Shown: positions 1 through 13,666 of the stretch, one piece after another | Layout of the letters: each line of letters starts with the position of its first letter | Position numbering within the stretch: position 1 is the first letter of the stretch | NCBI GenBank assembly: GCA_028023455.1 | Contig: JAQFVV010000546.1 | Coordinates: forward strand, 248,001-312,000 | Source: Epiperipatus broadwayi | Lineage: Eukaryota; Onychophora; Udeonychophora; Euonychophora; Peripatidae | Reading direction: 5' to 3' | DNA: 64,000 nucleotides | Program-made: the position numbers and the translations under genes | Notes under the pieces: generated by a model | What the model was told of the DNA's origin: nothing | Databases searched by the model: none | What the model saw: only the letters and a program-made list of their open reading frames with translations

Positions 1-33
1 AGTGATTTTGAGCATTATACATGGGTGTGTGAT

Positions 34-59
34 AATATATATATATATATATATATATA
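34..59. repeat. (AT)n microsatellite
   Basis: Uninterrupted AT dinucleotide tract read directly from the sequence. Confidence 0.95.
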
Positions 60-3000
60 CATACTAACTAAAAGATTTTTTGCTAGGGGAATTGATGTTC
101 ATAGGCTTCCACGTTGTAATCAAATCTAACTAGCAAAAAATTTCCTAAATACAGTTTTACGAAAGATGAAAATTTTCTTAAATATAAATTTACGAAAGAT
201 GATTTTCTTAAGTATCAATGAAATATGCGATGTATTGATTAATATATTTCATATGTATAAATTTAATATAATAATTTTTTGAGTACAATGTATAATCTCC
301 TTCGTGTGACCGCATTACAAGCCAATTGTAACTAAATAAAAATCAATTCTAACAAATGAAAAGTTATTCTTTATTTTGTTAACTTTATAAAAACTTATTA
401 AATTAACATGAAACACATTTTTCAATCTCTTGATCGGTCATCCATATTGTGTTTCAAATAGAACTAAAATGATTAGGAGAGCTCACAAATATCACATATA
501 TTATTGGATAGTTTAAGCTAATTCTAACTTTATTCTAACCAATGAGAAATTTTATTCAAAGGTCGCACATCCATGTTATGGATTGATTGTACTATATTTA
601 AATCTATATGGCATTTAAACCCTTGCAGCTAAATTGCATGCCAATTATAACATTTTAAAGATGGATCGATGGATGCTTCATCATTCCCAGCTGACACTAT
701 TTCTGAAGCCTACTGGGATGATGATGATGGTATAGAACATATATAAGCTTAATTGCCAGGGCGTCAAATTGCAACTTTAATAAAATATAATGGTTAAATA
801 TCACTTCAATAATTTTCAGTAATATTTAATGAATGGGTTAATAAATAATCAATCGATTCAGAGAATACTGAGAATGCATTAAAATTAGTCATATTAATGT
901 CTTTGGAAATTTTTGGTTATTCTCAGCACACCCACCATTCACCATCATTAAAGCTACAATTAAAATTTTATTCTACTTACAAAGTTCTGTATCCATCTCC
1001 ACCCTCCTGATCCATCATTCCGTCAACTTTACATCCATATGTCTATTACATTATTATTTATTTGACTATTAAAATTTACATTTTTGCTAGCTCATTTCCC
1101 CTTATAATCTCTTCTCAGGGTTTTTAGAATAATTAGGTGTGAAAATCAAATAAGCTGCGATAGATTATTGGTGATAAACATTTCTTTCATGATCGCCTTC
1201 AAGGTGATCTTGGTTGTCTTTAATGCAGTTTAATATCTATTTACATTAAAGCTTGGAATAATTTAAGCTTATTAAATTTTTTATAAACACATCATAAACA
1301 TATTCACGATTATAACAAAATTATAAAAAAGGGCATCTAGAGAGGTGTTTGAGTACAATGGATGGAGAAAGGATTTTACGTCCACCCCTACACTCACTAT
1401 CACTCAATACTATCACTATTCACGGTTTATACTTCAACAATATTAAATTATTTGGTAATTCTATGTATCTGAAATTAACCATTTAACCAATTTTACCGGA
1501 TATTATTTATGTACATGATAATTCAAATATTAGTAATAATACATTGATGTATGATTGGATTGGAAATATCTAGATAATAATAACCCACAAAAACATTGAG
1601 ACATACGCAAATTTTATTTAAAACAAATAACAAATTTTATTTGACAAACTACAATTTCATACATAAACATATACATTATATTTACACTTTCATTTTATCT
1701 TAAATATAGTGAATACCAATTTCTTCCCATGTTCAATGCTTTCTTTTTTATTACTGATTTGTTTTAGAGCTAATTTCTCCCATAATTGAATATAATAATT
1801 TTATTTAACGAATTTAAAATTAATATTCCTTCGCAAATTTTTTTTATCTTATCCTATCATCCTGATCAAACATTCCTTTGCCCTAATCTTTACAACAGAG
1901 ATATCTTAAGAATAGGGAGACTAAGTCATTGCAAATAAATTGGCATCTATATCAATCATCACCATAGTGCACACACTCTATACTCATGTTCTTATGACAT
2001 AATAATATTCAACAATATTACCTTTCCAGTGAAGTTCTCAGCTGGCTGTGGAAATATTTATTAAATAATTTCATATACACATTGCTTACACTTAAACATT
2101 CGTAGGTTATTTAACCCTTAATTTCACATTTTATTACCTTTATTACTTTTGGCTTGAATTGTTAACATTAAATCAACAAAACAATATTCAAGTACACCAA
2201 TTGCATACAGATTATCTGCATTCATCCTGACATTAAATTGAGTTTGCAACCTTGTATCTGACACTTATAATAATGCTTATCATGGCTATCTTTCTTACAC
2301 TTGTAAGGAATATCAAACATTAATACGAGGCAGGCAGTGACCCGAATAAGAGAGAACCATTTCACTAATGTTGATATAGGCTAGGATTTTTATCGCTAGT
2401 CATACAAAAGAACAGAGGTATACCTATTGCCTCTGGCCATCAAAATAAGAAACCTTCTTATGGTGTAGAGAATAATCAAGTGGGAAAACTCTTCCACTAG
2501 GTTCAAGTACTCTATGAATATAGCATAAATATCTTAGTGAGCTAGATTTCACTGGTTTTGTGGAGACTTTTGTCTATCCACATATATACATACAGGTCAA
2601 AACATCAAATTCTACAAGTAAAACTTTTATATCTTTAATATTCTTGTGAATTAGTGCACTGGAATATGAGCCCATAAATTTTCCAAGCATTAATCAGCTT
2701 GTTTCTGGCCTTAAATCTATGATAACAGTAATAATAAACAATAAAAAATGCATATTAAAACTTTAAAACTATTTCCATGCACTTTTATAAGAAAATGATG
2801 ATGTTTAGCTCGATCGTCCCGCAATTTTATAAGTCTAAGCATTTGACTATAACTTCTGATACTAATAATAATATCTCTAAATGTTTTTTTTAAATTGTTT
2901 GTAAAGCATTTTCAATAAGGCACATCAGAACAACATGATATCAATTTCACCTACTCCCAAAATGACAATATTAACAAAAGCATTTAAAAATAAACACATT

Positions 3001-4762
3001 CAAAATTATCCAATATCAATATTTCTACCCCCAAATAATACAATTGTAATTATAACATGAATTAATTTTAAAATAGGTGATATACATGATACACTACAAA
3101 GAAAGAAATTCTTTTTTTTAGAGTAAATGTCCTACACACAGCGAATATAAAAAAAATTATACTTAGATAAAGTTCTTTGGAAGTGTCCTCCAAGTTCCTG
3201 GTTTCCATTTTTCCTTTTTCCATTCCTCCTTAATCAGTTTATAAGAGCACATGAGTCCATGTATCAAAAAGTTCTTTTAATGGGGTTTGATTCCTCTGCC
3301 ATCAGATATACAATTTTTATTTTGCTGAACCGCATTCCTCATTTTCAATTCTATGCAGATTTCAGTTAAATGTTTTAATTTTATGCAGATTAAAGTTAAA
3401 TAGCATTCACTTAAATTTTTCACAATATAAGTCCATTTCTGATCATCCTTTTCTATCTTTAGATTCATTTTATATTTAAATTGGACACATATTTAGATGA
3501 TATCAAACTTAAAGTTTAATTTCTGTGGTTTAAATTTTTGTTATCATTTGTTGATCTAATCATGACCACTAGTTAACTTCTGAAGATTAAAATGTGTGCC
3601 AACTTAAAATTTATTCACTACAAATTGTCTTTTAATACAATGTTAGATTTAGCAAAGTTATTCTTAAGAGACAAAAAGTAACAATAAACGATTTTTAAAT
3701 TTTATAGCACAGTTTCTCTGTAAGTCAATGAAAGAAAAACTTGCAAACAGAAAGTTTTCAAAAATAAACTAGCTCCCCTTCTGCTAAACACAGAGATTTT
3801 ATAGACAATGCCATCTGGTTGTCTCGTCATTCTCTTGTCTTAATTAATTGATTTATTTCCTTTTTCTGGTTAATTTTTAACTTTTTTGCTCTTTTAAAAA
3901 AACATGCCAAATTTATTTCTGTATTTTAACAGATGACCAACAATTAATTTTACAATTAAACAGCTATAATTGCCAATTAATTTGACATTTCACAGACCAT
4001 CATAGTTAATTACACACTTAAATTCCTTGGTGAAACATATCATTTAAATGCTTTGATAATTGACTGGGTAATATAACACCGTGCAACCCACATTAAAGTA
4101 AATAACAGAACAGTTATCTTTCCTCCCTTTTGCTTTTTCCCATTAAATAATGAAACAAAATATATTTTGCAGCCCAGTTTCAAACCTAGACTTTGAATTA
4201 AATTTGGCTGCTAATATTAAACTTATTAAAACTATTTAATTTCTTATTTTTTTTTTTAGATTTCCCTACCAAAAGGATAAGGAATGATTATTAATTATGA
4301 ACTTTACAATCAAAATCCACAATTAGATTATATACCCACACATGCATAGCATGTGTATATTTGTTTAATTGACTGATTTCATACTTTATTCTTTATTTAT
4401 TATAACTATTATTATTTGTTTTTCATTTACTCTCATGAACTATTTATTTCTAACTTAGTATAAATAATGACCCTTCATTTTCACTATCTAACTAGTTTTA
4501 AGAGTCACACATCTCCTCCCTCTTTTCAGTCAACCTATAAACTAATGTATAGATCCTCCTTTTCTAAATATATTTTTAATATTAACTTGACCCATAAATA
4601 AAAATAAAATAATCTTTAATAATAAATTTTCATATTGCTTAGTTTGGCTAAATTTTTTCTTATTAAAGAAAAAAAAATACATATATTATGAGGAAAAATT
4701 TTATTGAACCCTATCTTGCTTATTTAACTCCAAAACTGGAGTCTTGGACAAATCCAAGGGCT

Positions 4763-4765
<3 letters not shown>
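60..4765. other. AT-rich non-coding stretch, no gene seen
   Basis: No open frame here exceeds about 65 codons and none resembles a known protein. Homopolymer A/T runs and short simple repeats are common. A lone tRNA B-box-like string (GGGTTTGATTCC, near 3283) may be a remnant of a SINE, but no matching A box was found. Nothing else is supportable. Confidence 0.6.

Positions 4766-4840
<75 letters not shown>
4766..4840. repeat. (AT)n microsatellite, about 75 bp
   Basis: Long AT tract with one G interruption. It follows the string CTACA, like several other AT tracts in this window that follow a TACA string. The open frame across it (poly Ile-Tyr) is an artefact of the repeat. Confidence 0.95.
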
Positions 4841-5876
4841 CCATTTTATATAAACACATATATACATATCTTAGAATTGATGAAGTTTGAAAAATTATTT
4901 TCAGATTAAAAAAAAGTTTTTTTTATGTGGCTGTCTATTATCAAGAAGGCTCGTCTAGTCAATTAGTGGTGAACAAATGTGTATATTGATATCTTCATCT
5001 AGAAGATTGAATATAGTACTGGAAAATTGGATTACTTGGGAAATAATGCTTTTTTTAATGTTCTTTGTTAAAAAACTAGAAAGCAACCTGTGCATCTCTT
5101 CATGTATATACATGTTCATAACATATATTCATGCTCATTTAAAAACATATCTTAACATACAACTGTACAGTAACATAATAATTCTGTAATGGAAATATGG
5201 AAAACCTTACAATTCCTAATTATTATTTATAAAATATAATTTCAAAAGTAATTGAAAAATGTAAAGCAAAAAAGAAATCAGATAAGTAATTGTCGATTGC
5301 AAAATGTAATTTCATTGCATCAAATTTGACTACATTTGGATACTATTTTTAATGCTAATATGTTTGGAAATAATTATTACTATTCTAAAATACCTTGTAT
5401 AACTTACATCATTTGATACACATTTTTTATCTGATTATACTTTAGGATTATTAATGAAAAAAAGAATGAACATTAAGATTTGACCTTATGAATAGATTTT
5501 TATTAGCTTTATATTGCAGGCATGTTTAACTTTTACTGTGAGTGTATGAGCACTCATAAAATTAACTGTTTTTTTGTCATCTTTACACTGAGCAAAAATT
5601 AGCTGAATACTCATTTATCAAACCAATATTGAATGTGTAACTAGATTACTCTGAACTGGATGTTTTAAAGTTTTCAAACCTTGCTCAGTAAATTTCCAAG
5701 ATTTATATAAATTTGAAATCCAGGTCATGGTGACTGCCATAAATATATTAATCACTAGACTATGAGGGTAACTTCATTTTAACTTCATTTTAATGCAGAA
5801 TTGATAAAGATTTGGGAATTTATTTTATTTCCCTAATAAAAATCATAACCACTACTTTTTTATATAGCTTTCTATA

Positions 5877-5951
5877 TCATCATCATCATCATCATCATTA
5901 TTATTATTGTTATTATTATTATTATTATTATCATTATTGTTGTTGTTGTTG

Positions 5952-6034
<83 letters not shown>
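5877..6034. repeat. compound (ATC)n-(TTA)n-(TTG)n trinucleotide microsatellite
   Basis: About 158 bp of trinucleotide repeat. It begins as ATC, passes through TTA/TTG interruptions and ends in a long pure TTA run. Open frames on both strands (poly-Tyr/His on plus, poly-Asn/Asp on minus) are by-products of the repeat. Confidence 0.97.
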
Positions 6035-6109
6035 TGGCAGACATACCATAAGCTAGCTATATCAATTATTATGTTTCAAAAGTAAACTTTATTGAGACTC
6101 AGAAAGTAT

Positions 6110-6790
6110 TACATAAGTTAGGTGTAAAAACATGAGATCTTATATCTAAGTTGATACATGATATTACATATGCAATATTATAATCTTGCTTGTGATAGAA
6201 AAAACATGACTTATAATCATTGAAGGAAGAATGATCATTACACAACAAGGTACATGTGTCAAATTAGATTTACATAGAATTTTTAAATGGGATCTTGAGA
6301 AAATACATGGAAGCACATGATAGTATAAGGGAAAACATATATGGAATGTGGGGTTGGTCTTAGATTAATATATGATTGTATATAAATTGGGACTAATTGG
6401 TGGTAAGGATTATAGTTTTCATGGCTGTCTTATTGTTTATATGTTATATAAGTTGCATGTGAAAAACCTGAGTTTTTAAATACAATTTGATACATGGTAT
6501 TACATATGCAATGATGGTTTACAGTTTTTCTTATGGTTAAAAAAAGATGATTTACAGTAGTTGGAAGAATAATAATTGTTGCATAACAAGATACATATTT
6601 TAAACTAGATTTACATAAATTTTACAAAAGCATCATGTGATAAATACATGAAAGTACATGATTATATTTGTTAATATATTTAAGGAGAGTGAGTATACTT
6701 AATCTTCCATTGGTATGTGGCTGTGCATAGATTGTGCTTATTAGTTGGGTAGCATTATAGGTATCAAGACTAAGTCTTACTGTTCATGTG
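6110..6790. repeat. diverged tandem duplication, period about 336 bp
   Basis: Two successive units share ordered blocks. Examples are TTACATATGCAAT at 6164 and again at 6500, and 'TAAGTT..(G)TGTGAAAAAC' near each unit start. Others are 'GGAAGAAT.AT.ATT' and 'ACTAGATTTACATA', followed by 'AAATACATG.AAG.ACATGAT'. The shared string gives a period of 336 bp. A partial third unit may begin near 6770 (TCTTACTGTTCATGTG against TCTTATTGTTTATATG). Divergence is substantial, so the duplication is old. No protein is encoded. Confidence 0.75.
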
Positions 6791-8453
6791 CTGGACATTT
6801 AAAGTTCATTTGAGGTAAGCTGGTGGAGTGATCTTATTAAACTCTTTGTATCAGTGGGCTAATGAGGTAAATATGCTGTGCTACTCTCAAGTTGTGCAGT
6901 ATCATTAGAGTTATTAGTTCATGCATGGTAAGCACTTAAGTTTGTTAAGGTTCTAGAGAGCAGGGTGGGAGTGATATAGAGAGCAGTTGGGATGTCTTAA
7001 ATGGTGTAAAATATCCCGTGTCATGGTAATAATAAATTTTGGTAAATTGTTGGCAGCATGTTAGGCATCCATAACATAGTGGAGGGTTACAATCATGTGT
7101 TTTTAAGTATAGGTTTTAAATGTTGTTTACCATTGATTGTCAAGAAACTTCCAATTTGCTTATTCATTAATGGACTTGAAATATCTTTCCTATTGCTGAC
7201 ATGGAAATTGTTTTTCAGGATGCTGGCATATATTTTTTCATGAAGTAAAGCTGGCAATATAGTAGAATAGGTTTTGGTGCCAACCACTTGGTTATGTTGT
7301 TGTATAACAGCCATGAAAAAATGTCACTTTTTTAAAAAAAAGCTTTTCTAAATTCAAAATTATTTCACAAATGATGTGTAGCATTGTTAATTATATATGT
7401 TAAATTTACCTAAAATATTGCAGATTTTGAGTGCTTTTTGGGGGGTTTAAAGACCAGAATTTTTTATTGTTGCCTAGCAATGCTAAGGTTTACTGTTGCT
7501 AATGAATTTTTTTTTCTAGCAAATTATCCATTATACATAGAATTTTTTTATGTAATTAAGTCAAATTCAATCTTTATGATGACTTAAAATTTATCTTTAC
7601 AAAAAACTAATATTATGCAAATTCTTATGTTTTGAAACAGGAGCTCTTGGGATGAACATGGTAACAGGATTAAGATTAATTGCGGAACTATTATTATTAT
7701 TATTATTATCATCATCTCTATATCACTTTTTTATTTCAGGTTTATTTTATTTTTTATTTTTTGGTTTAAGCTTCATAAAAAATGTGATATTGGAAAACTT
7801 ATTAAGGTCATACACTAGATAAAATTTTCTATAAAGTCGTTTTAACTAAGGTATTGTGTTTTATATAAAGAAGTAGAACTCAAATATAATAAAAGTCGAA
7901 GCCTTTATTATTTTACGTAGAAACCTTCTGCCCCGTATTGATTTCTGTCATCAAACTAATTCTTCAAGAAATTGAAATTGAAATATAAAAAAAGAAGTTA
8001 ATAGAATGTTTTCTTTTAAAAAAAGAAATTTTAAATTTAATTTTTTTTGTTCTATTATGTTTTTTGAATTTATTTTAATATAAGTAAAATAATAGCCTTT
8101 TAAACATGATTGAAATTTTGATCTAAAATTGTTTTAATGTTTAGTAGCTTAATTAACCGTTTATTGAGAACGATTTTTTAAAATATATATAAATCGATTC
8201 TTTTCTTAAAGGGCAATTACAGTTGTTGGTAACAATTTTTTTTAAAATATTTTATAAAGTTTTATATTACAATAATAAATATTTACTATTACAAATATAT
8301 GATTATTTTAAATAATATATAATAATGTGGGACTCTTAAAGTTTATGATCTAGTTCTAAAATTAAGATGTTAGAATAAATTACATTAAGGGATTAGCCAA
8401 ATGTGATCATTTTGATCGTAATTGCCTTGAAGAATAAATGATTTTAGATTATC
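6791..8453. other. AT-rich non-coding stretch with short (ATT)n
   Basis: No recognisable gene. A short (ATT)n/(ATC)n run sits near 7688-7715. The remaining sequence is unremarkable A/T-rich DNA with homopolymer runs. Confidence 0.55.
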
Positions 8454-8560
8454 TTTTTTTTTCATATGTCATAGCATGGGCCGGGACGTGAACCCACAAC
8501 TGTCTGCAACCAACTACTTGTTGCAAGGCGGCTGTGATGACCTCTTGGCTAACAATGCTT
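8454..8560 (-). mobile_element. tRNA-derived SINE, copy 1
   Basis: Read on the minus strand, the element starts with an A-box-like string (TAGCCAAGAGGTC). A B-box-like string follows (GGGTTCACGTCCC), then 'GCTATGACATATG' and an A-run (the T-run at 8454-8462 on plus). A second copy of the same family lies at 58734-58831 and shares the segment 'CAAGTAGTTGGTTGC'. A and B boxes at tRNA-like spacing identify a Pol III-transcribed, tRNA-derived SINE moved in trans by a LINE. A clear target duplication was not found for this copy. Confidence 0.75.
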
Positions 8561-10851
8561 GATTAGATTTTTGCTGTATTATTGTTTTGAGTAAATGGAG
8601 TATTAAACTCCTTACGCAGTACCAACTTGGAAGACAATGATTTTATTATCAGAGATTACTCGTCTTGGAAGATTGACTTCTTTACCACTTTGAAGTCTTG
8701 CCTATTTAATTCTTTGGTCTATGCAAATTGCTTTTTATTATTCTATCTACTATTTGAGCTTTAAAAGTTATTCATCTATTAATGATGTGGTGATGTAGTA
8801 CCTAAAGTTACAGATTTTTCCAAACTTATACTTAAATTACATTTTTAAATGAGTCTTGTACTTTTAAAGAATACTAAATTTTTAAAATGAAAAAACTGCT
8901 CAATGAAGTATATGATTAAGCATACTAAAACAGCAGGTGGTGCCATTATTGATATAAAATCACATTAAACATGTATTGCCTACTAAAGGTATAGAATTCA
9001 TTTAACAATGTCATGATCACATGTATGTGTATCATTCATAAAGAATTCTTACAATAAAGAATCACTTAAAATCTTTAAAAAATATTTTAAATGAAAAAGC
9101 AACATGGTGAATGAAGTATTACTTTCAATGGAATGCCTTAATAAAAAGTTCATTATTTTAGAAACTAAAATTTTTATTATAACAGTAAAGTAACATATAT
9201 AAATTTCTATTGTACCGTCTACAAGTAGATGGTCCAAAGATATTGGCATTTAAAATATTTAAAAGCTAAAAAAAAAAAAAAAAAATTAAAAATCTTTTAA
9301 ATTGACACATTAAAATTTATTTTTTTTAGGTTGTGCAATTTGTTTTTTTTTTTTAAAAAATGTACAATGAAAGTTAAATTTTTTGTTCATATGTAATTAA
9401 AAATAAAAGTTAAAATTGGAAAGAATAAAAGACACAACAGATTACTAATCCAAACAAATAAAAAGAAAAATTCTGAAGTGAAAGATTACAATCATTAAAA
9501 CTTTTTTTTGGAAGCTAATTAAAGCTTGCAGAATTATGCTGAAAAAAAAAAAAGACTATGTATCTTAAATTTAAAAAAGAGTGTACAAGACTATTATCTT
9601 GTATGTTGATAAAAGACAAAAGAAAATAGATGTGCAGAGAAGTCCAAAAATGGATCGCGTCTATAAAATGTCAGAAAAACTTAAAACTGGGTCCTTGTCT
9701 TTTTTTTAACTAGCAGCTTCCATTAGGTCCAGGATAGAGAAAATGTCCTGTCCCAAACTACTTATATGCATGACAACCACTAATCATATGCTGAGGTGAA
9801 TCATCATACAGAGTGAAACCAATGAGTTTTCAGATACCTCTCTTCATAGAGGTCACTCAGAAAAAAACATCAAGTCTAGCCATTAGGACAGGCCAAGAAT
9901 CTACAAAAATGTCAACAGAGTGAAACTAGGTAACTTCAATAGGCTGCATACTACAAAACTTACCAGTAAGATTATTCATATCCTGATTGTGACTAAATTA
10001 AGCTTATAATATAATCCTGATAGAGACTTTCATTTAAAGAACTTTCTAAAAGAAACTTGGAAGTGGACTTTAATGGTGAAACTGTTCTAATTAATTGATT
10101 CATGTCTGGATTGGTGTGCGTGTATTCTTTCCAATTGATTAGTAATGTGTTTTTAATATTTAATTTGTTAGAATAAAAATATTTATTTCTAATATCAGCT
10201 ATTTATTGTGCATTATTAATGATAATTATTAAATTTATTAATGTTAGTTATTAGGATTTGATTATAATTTACTTTGCCAAGAGTTATTAACTAAGCCCCA
10301 GATGTAATATTCTCTGAAAAACAACTAAGTTACTGGAAATTATAACCTGATCTTTTTAGTTACTTGCGTCAAAATTATGGAATACGAGGAAGTTATGAGT
10401 CTATTGACTATGGTGCCCTCTTATAAATTAAAACTAACTTCATTGGCAATCCCAGTAGTAATAATTAGTAGGTCTGTTAATCAGGAAATATAGCTATGTT
10501 TTTAGAAATACAAACAAGATATTTTTTTAGCCATAGCTCAATTAACTTTCACCTTATAGTGAGTAAAAAAGGAGCCTACCAGAATCTAGCAAAACATGGA
10601 AAACATTACACTATACTAGTATATATTAATATATTGTCTTAAATAAAATGTAAGCATATATACATACAGCTTATAAGGAAGATTCCATGTAAATTTTAAT
10701 TCAGAAGTTGTCGAATTTGATAATAAACTGGAAAATGCTTCAGATAAATAGATAGTAGATATAGAGATGTTGACATGTAATGGTAAATCACTATTAAAGA
10801 AATAATTAAAATAGTCAATCACATGATCATCATTCTTTACGCTTACACAAG
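8561..10851. other. AT-rich non-coding stretch
   Basis: No gene recognised. Poly-A/T runs occur near 9268-9285, 9340-9360 and 9541-9553. A somewhat less AT-rich patch at about 9700-9970 has repeat-like texture but matches nothing else in the window. Confidence 0.5.
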
Positions 10852-11143
10852 CTGTTTACATGGAGGTTAAACTCTCCATACAATAGCACCATTCAGTGCA
10901 AGTTAGAGTAATCAATGAATGCTTCTGGGGGTTGCATTAGATCCTAAGATCTAGGTGCAGTGCTTTCAGATTCAAGACTCCTCACTGCTGAAAGCCACAA
11001 TCTAGAAACTAGTCAGGAAATATTGGATGAATAAGAACTAGATAGGGATTTTATGCACAAACCTTTCTGCATCCATTGATTACTCTGGATTGCACTGAAT
11101 GGCAGTACTGTATGGAGAGTTTAGCCTCTGTGTAAAATAGCCA
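10852..11143. mobile_element. foldback MITE, family F1, copy 1
   Basis: The left end (TTTACATGGAGGTTAAACTC then TCCATACAATAGCACCATTC) is repeated in inverted form at the right end, with arms of about 75 bp. The inner parts of the arms share AGAGTAATCAATG.ATGC. The middle contains 'CTCCTCACTG.TGAA..CCACAA', shared with the second copy at 31092-31333. There is no coding capacity, so it is a non-autonomous inverted-repeat element. The transposase superfamily is unknown because the target duplication is unclear. Confidence 0.8.
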
Positions 11144-11490
11144 ATGTTAAATACTATCAATACACTTTTGTTTTAGTAGATGATCAGAACAAGAAATGTG
11201 AAAACTCTACATGACAGATTTTAATACCAATCTGATATGTCTATTCTTTATTTATATAAATTAAAATATTTAATATATAATATGAAGCATAAAGATGTTG
11301 TAAAGTATGTAATAAATCAAGTGCTGTTTCAAAAAATTTAAGACATAGTATCAAATTTAATTATGCAAGATTTCAATAAAGATTTTATTTTAACTTAAAA
11401 GATACCTTACAATAATAACTAAACAATATACTGCATGAATGTTAAAGAAATACAGTAAAGCTGTGATGTATGCTAGATTTTGTATTATAT

Positions 11491-11533
11491 ATATATAAAT
11501 TATTAATCAATGTCTGTATATATATATATATAA
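11491..11533. repeat. AT-repeat inverted pair
   Basis: Two AT tracts (TATTATATATATATA and TATATATATATATAATA) flank 'AATTATTAATCAATGTCTG' and can form a small hairpin. Probably of microsatellite origin. Confidence 0.6.
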
Positions 11534-12439
11534 TACAGATGCTTTTTATATGTATAGTATGCATATATAAATTTAAATTATAATATTAACAAAATTTTAA
11601 AATAATAATAATAATAATGTAATTATTAATTATAAATTTAGGGGACACATTTATATATATTTTCATTTGCTGAAAAAATAAGAATAATAAAAATACTTAT
11701 TATACCATAGATTTATTTTTAAAATAAAGTTAATGGTAAAATGTCTAGATTTCATCGCAATAAAATATGTTCTGGATATTATTTTTCTCTTGATAATATT
11801 TTTATGGAAACACAGTGTAGACTAATTTTAATATCAAGAAAGTATAATTTCTCCAATTGTTGAATGTTTTTAAGTCAGTATTAACTTCAAGTATGTTTTA
11901 AAATTTTATAAAACTTTTAGCATTATGCTTAGAAAATATTTTTTGAAATATATTGCACATCAAATCTAAAAAGGATCATAGAAGAAGAATAACATGTATG
12001 TGATTAAAACAAACTGAAAAACAAATATTAATGAACATGATTGTATACAGCATTCTCACATGAAAAAAAGACTCCTAGTGTAATTTAATATTTTTAGTTT
12101 TTTTTTTTTTAAAGTAATCATGTGTGATACTTGGAAATGGAAAATGATTGCTTGAGTATTGTAAAATGTATTAAATTTTCAAATTTTAATATTATTTTGT
12201 TTACTTTTTTATATAATGTATATTGGAACAATTTTAGTTTGTGGCTTCACTATAGAGTTAAAAACTGTCTAGATCTTTTTTTTAAAATTTAAAATCATAT
12301 AAAATAAAAAGAAAATCTTATAATAGTAAGTATTATATGAAGAAATATGAAGTTGGTGAAGTTGTTTATATGAAAGATTGAATTTTATCTTAAGGATTTA
12401 TGTTATGTATTAATTTCAATTAATTTTTTTATTTAAAAG
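11534..12439. other. AT-rich non-coding stretch
   Basis: Nothing recognisable beyond short (AAT)n and homopolymer runs. Confidence 0.5.
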
Positions 12440-12830
12440 GCATTTGAACCTACATTTTCAAGCTCCTGCTTCATCTTATACAACAGATGCACATGAGTAC
12501 ATATATGCAAAAAAGATAAATGATCTCCAATATACATAATTCATGCTGAATCAGTACTCATTAGTTGATGTAAATCATCATCTCCCACATCCATTTATAA
12601 TTTGTGCTCAATTTATATTAAGATAACAAATCTTCAAACTTTGGACAGGTTTCAATCTTTTCCATTTTCCAATTCTTCAGACATCCATATCATTGAAAAT
12701 CTGATGATGGCAAGTTCAAAGTTCATTTCCCAATTCTTTTTGTCATACCTATGTTGACCATAAGCCATTCTGATGCCTTACATATTAAGCTCATTTAAAC
12801 ACACAAAAGAGGAATGGCAGAATATAGGCT
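12440..12830 (-). mobile_element. hammerhead-type repeat unit, subfamily B, first of a direct pair
   Basis: On the minus strand the unit runs as follows. A body of about 230 bp (including 'TTGGACAGG.TTCAATC' and 'GAAAATCTGATGATGG' on plus) is followed by a decayed type I hammerhead (about 12518-12592) and then a segment with a B-box-like string. The ribozyme core reads CTAATGA instead of CTGATGA and GAATT instead of GAAAT, so it should be inactive. Stem II (TACTGATTCAGCA) is mostly preserved. Outer stem I still pairs GATGAT with ATCATT. A same-orientation unit follows at 12880. Confidence 0.75.
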
Positions 12831-12879
12831 GAATTTATAATATTTAAATACAAGTACAGTATATATACTTTAAGCTAGA

Positions 12880-13040
12880 TGTAATTGGGGGATTTGAACC
12901 CAGACTTTCAAGCTTCCTTTAGTCATCCACTTCATCTTATACAACAGATACACATACCACACATATGTGAAAAAGATAAATAATCTCCAATATGTATATT
13001 TCATGCGGAACCAGCACTCATCAATTAGTTTGGACATTTC
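12880..13040 (-). mobile_element. hammerhead-type repeat unit, subfamily B, second of a direct pair (partial)
   Basis: This unit has the same orientation and end segment as the preceding one. On minus it holds GGGTTCAAATCC (B-box-like, plus 12893-12905) beside AGCTTGAAAGTCT, and a decayed hammerhead at about 12978-13035. The core has TTGATGAG and GAAATATACATATTGG, so C3 is changed to T. The homologous ribozyme positions are about 455 bp apart, which makes this a head-to-tail dimer. The body after the ribozyme is missing. Confidence 0.72.
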
Positions 13041-13192
13041 TTAAGCTTAGTAAATTGCTTTACTATAAAGTTTAGTCAAGTAAATGAAATTATCAGATTG
13101 TTTTGTTTGATTAATATTATTTATTGAAGGAGATTATTGTTAATTTTTTTTATATTTTATTACAAGTTTCAAGTTATTTGTCATATATATTA

Positions 13193-13481
13193 TAATGCTA
13201 GTGAGATATGTTATGAAACAAACATATGTACTCGTGTTACATATTTATAATTTAAAAATAAATGATTAAATTATTGATAGAAATGAAAATCAAAAAAAAT
13301 TAATATGTTTTAGAGTAGTTTTCTTTTGTTTTAAGAGATGCAAATTTTGTAAAATAAAAAGATAGCATTATATTGTTTGTTTTTAAAATAGAATAAATCT
13401 TGAGAGTGGGTGGAGGAAAAATTTAAAATAAACTCTTAACTCAGTCTCACCTTTTCAAAGAAAACTCTCTTTTTATAATAT
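13193..13481. repeat. dispersed repeat R1, copy 1
   Basis: About 289 bp that align end to end with 22373-22672 in the same orientation. Shared blocks include 'GAAACAAACATAT', 'CATATTTATAATTTAAAAAT', 'AAATGATTAAATTATT', 'AAATAAAAAGAT' and 'AAAGAAAACTC'. No coding potential and class unknown. Both copies lie within a few hundred bp of a hammerhead-type repeat. Confidence 0.8.
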
Positions 13482-13666
13482 AAAAATAAATAAATAGGGA
13501 AAGTTAGAATAAAATTTGTTTGTAAAAGAAAACTTTTGGAAATGTAATTAGTTTAAAAGATTACTAATTGAATTTAAAAAAAACCATGTAAACTATCTCA
13601 CAAAAACAATAGTAGATTAATCTAAGAAAAAGATTAGATAATGTGCAATGTAAAAATCAATTAGAT

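Noticed and set aside
5812-6051. Open frames on both strands encoding poly-Tyr and poly-Asn
   Set aside because: They are produced by the trinucleotide microsatellite and have no coding support.
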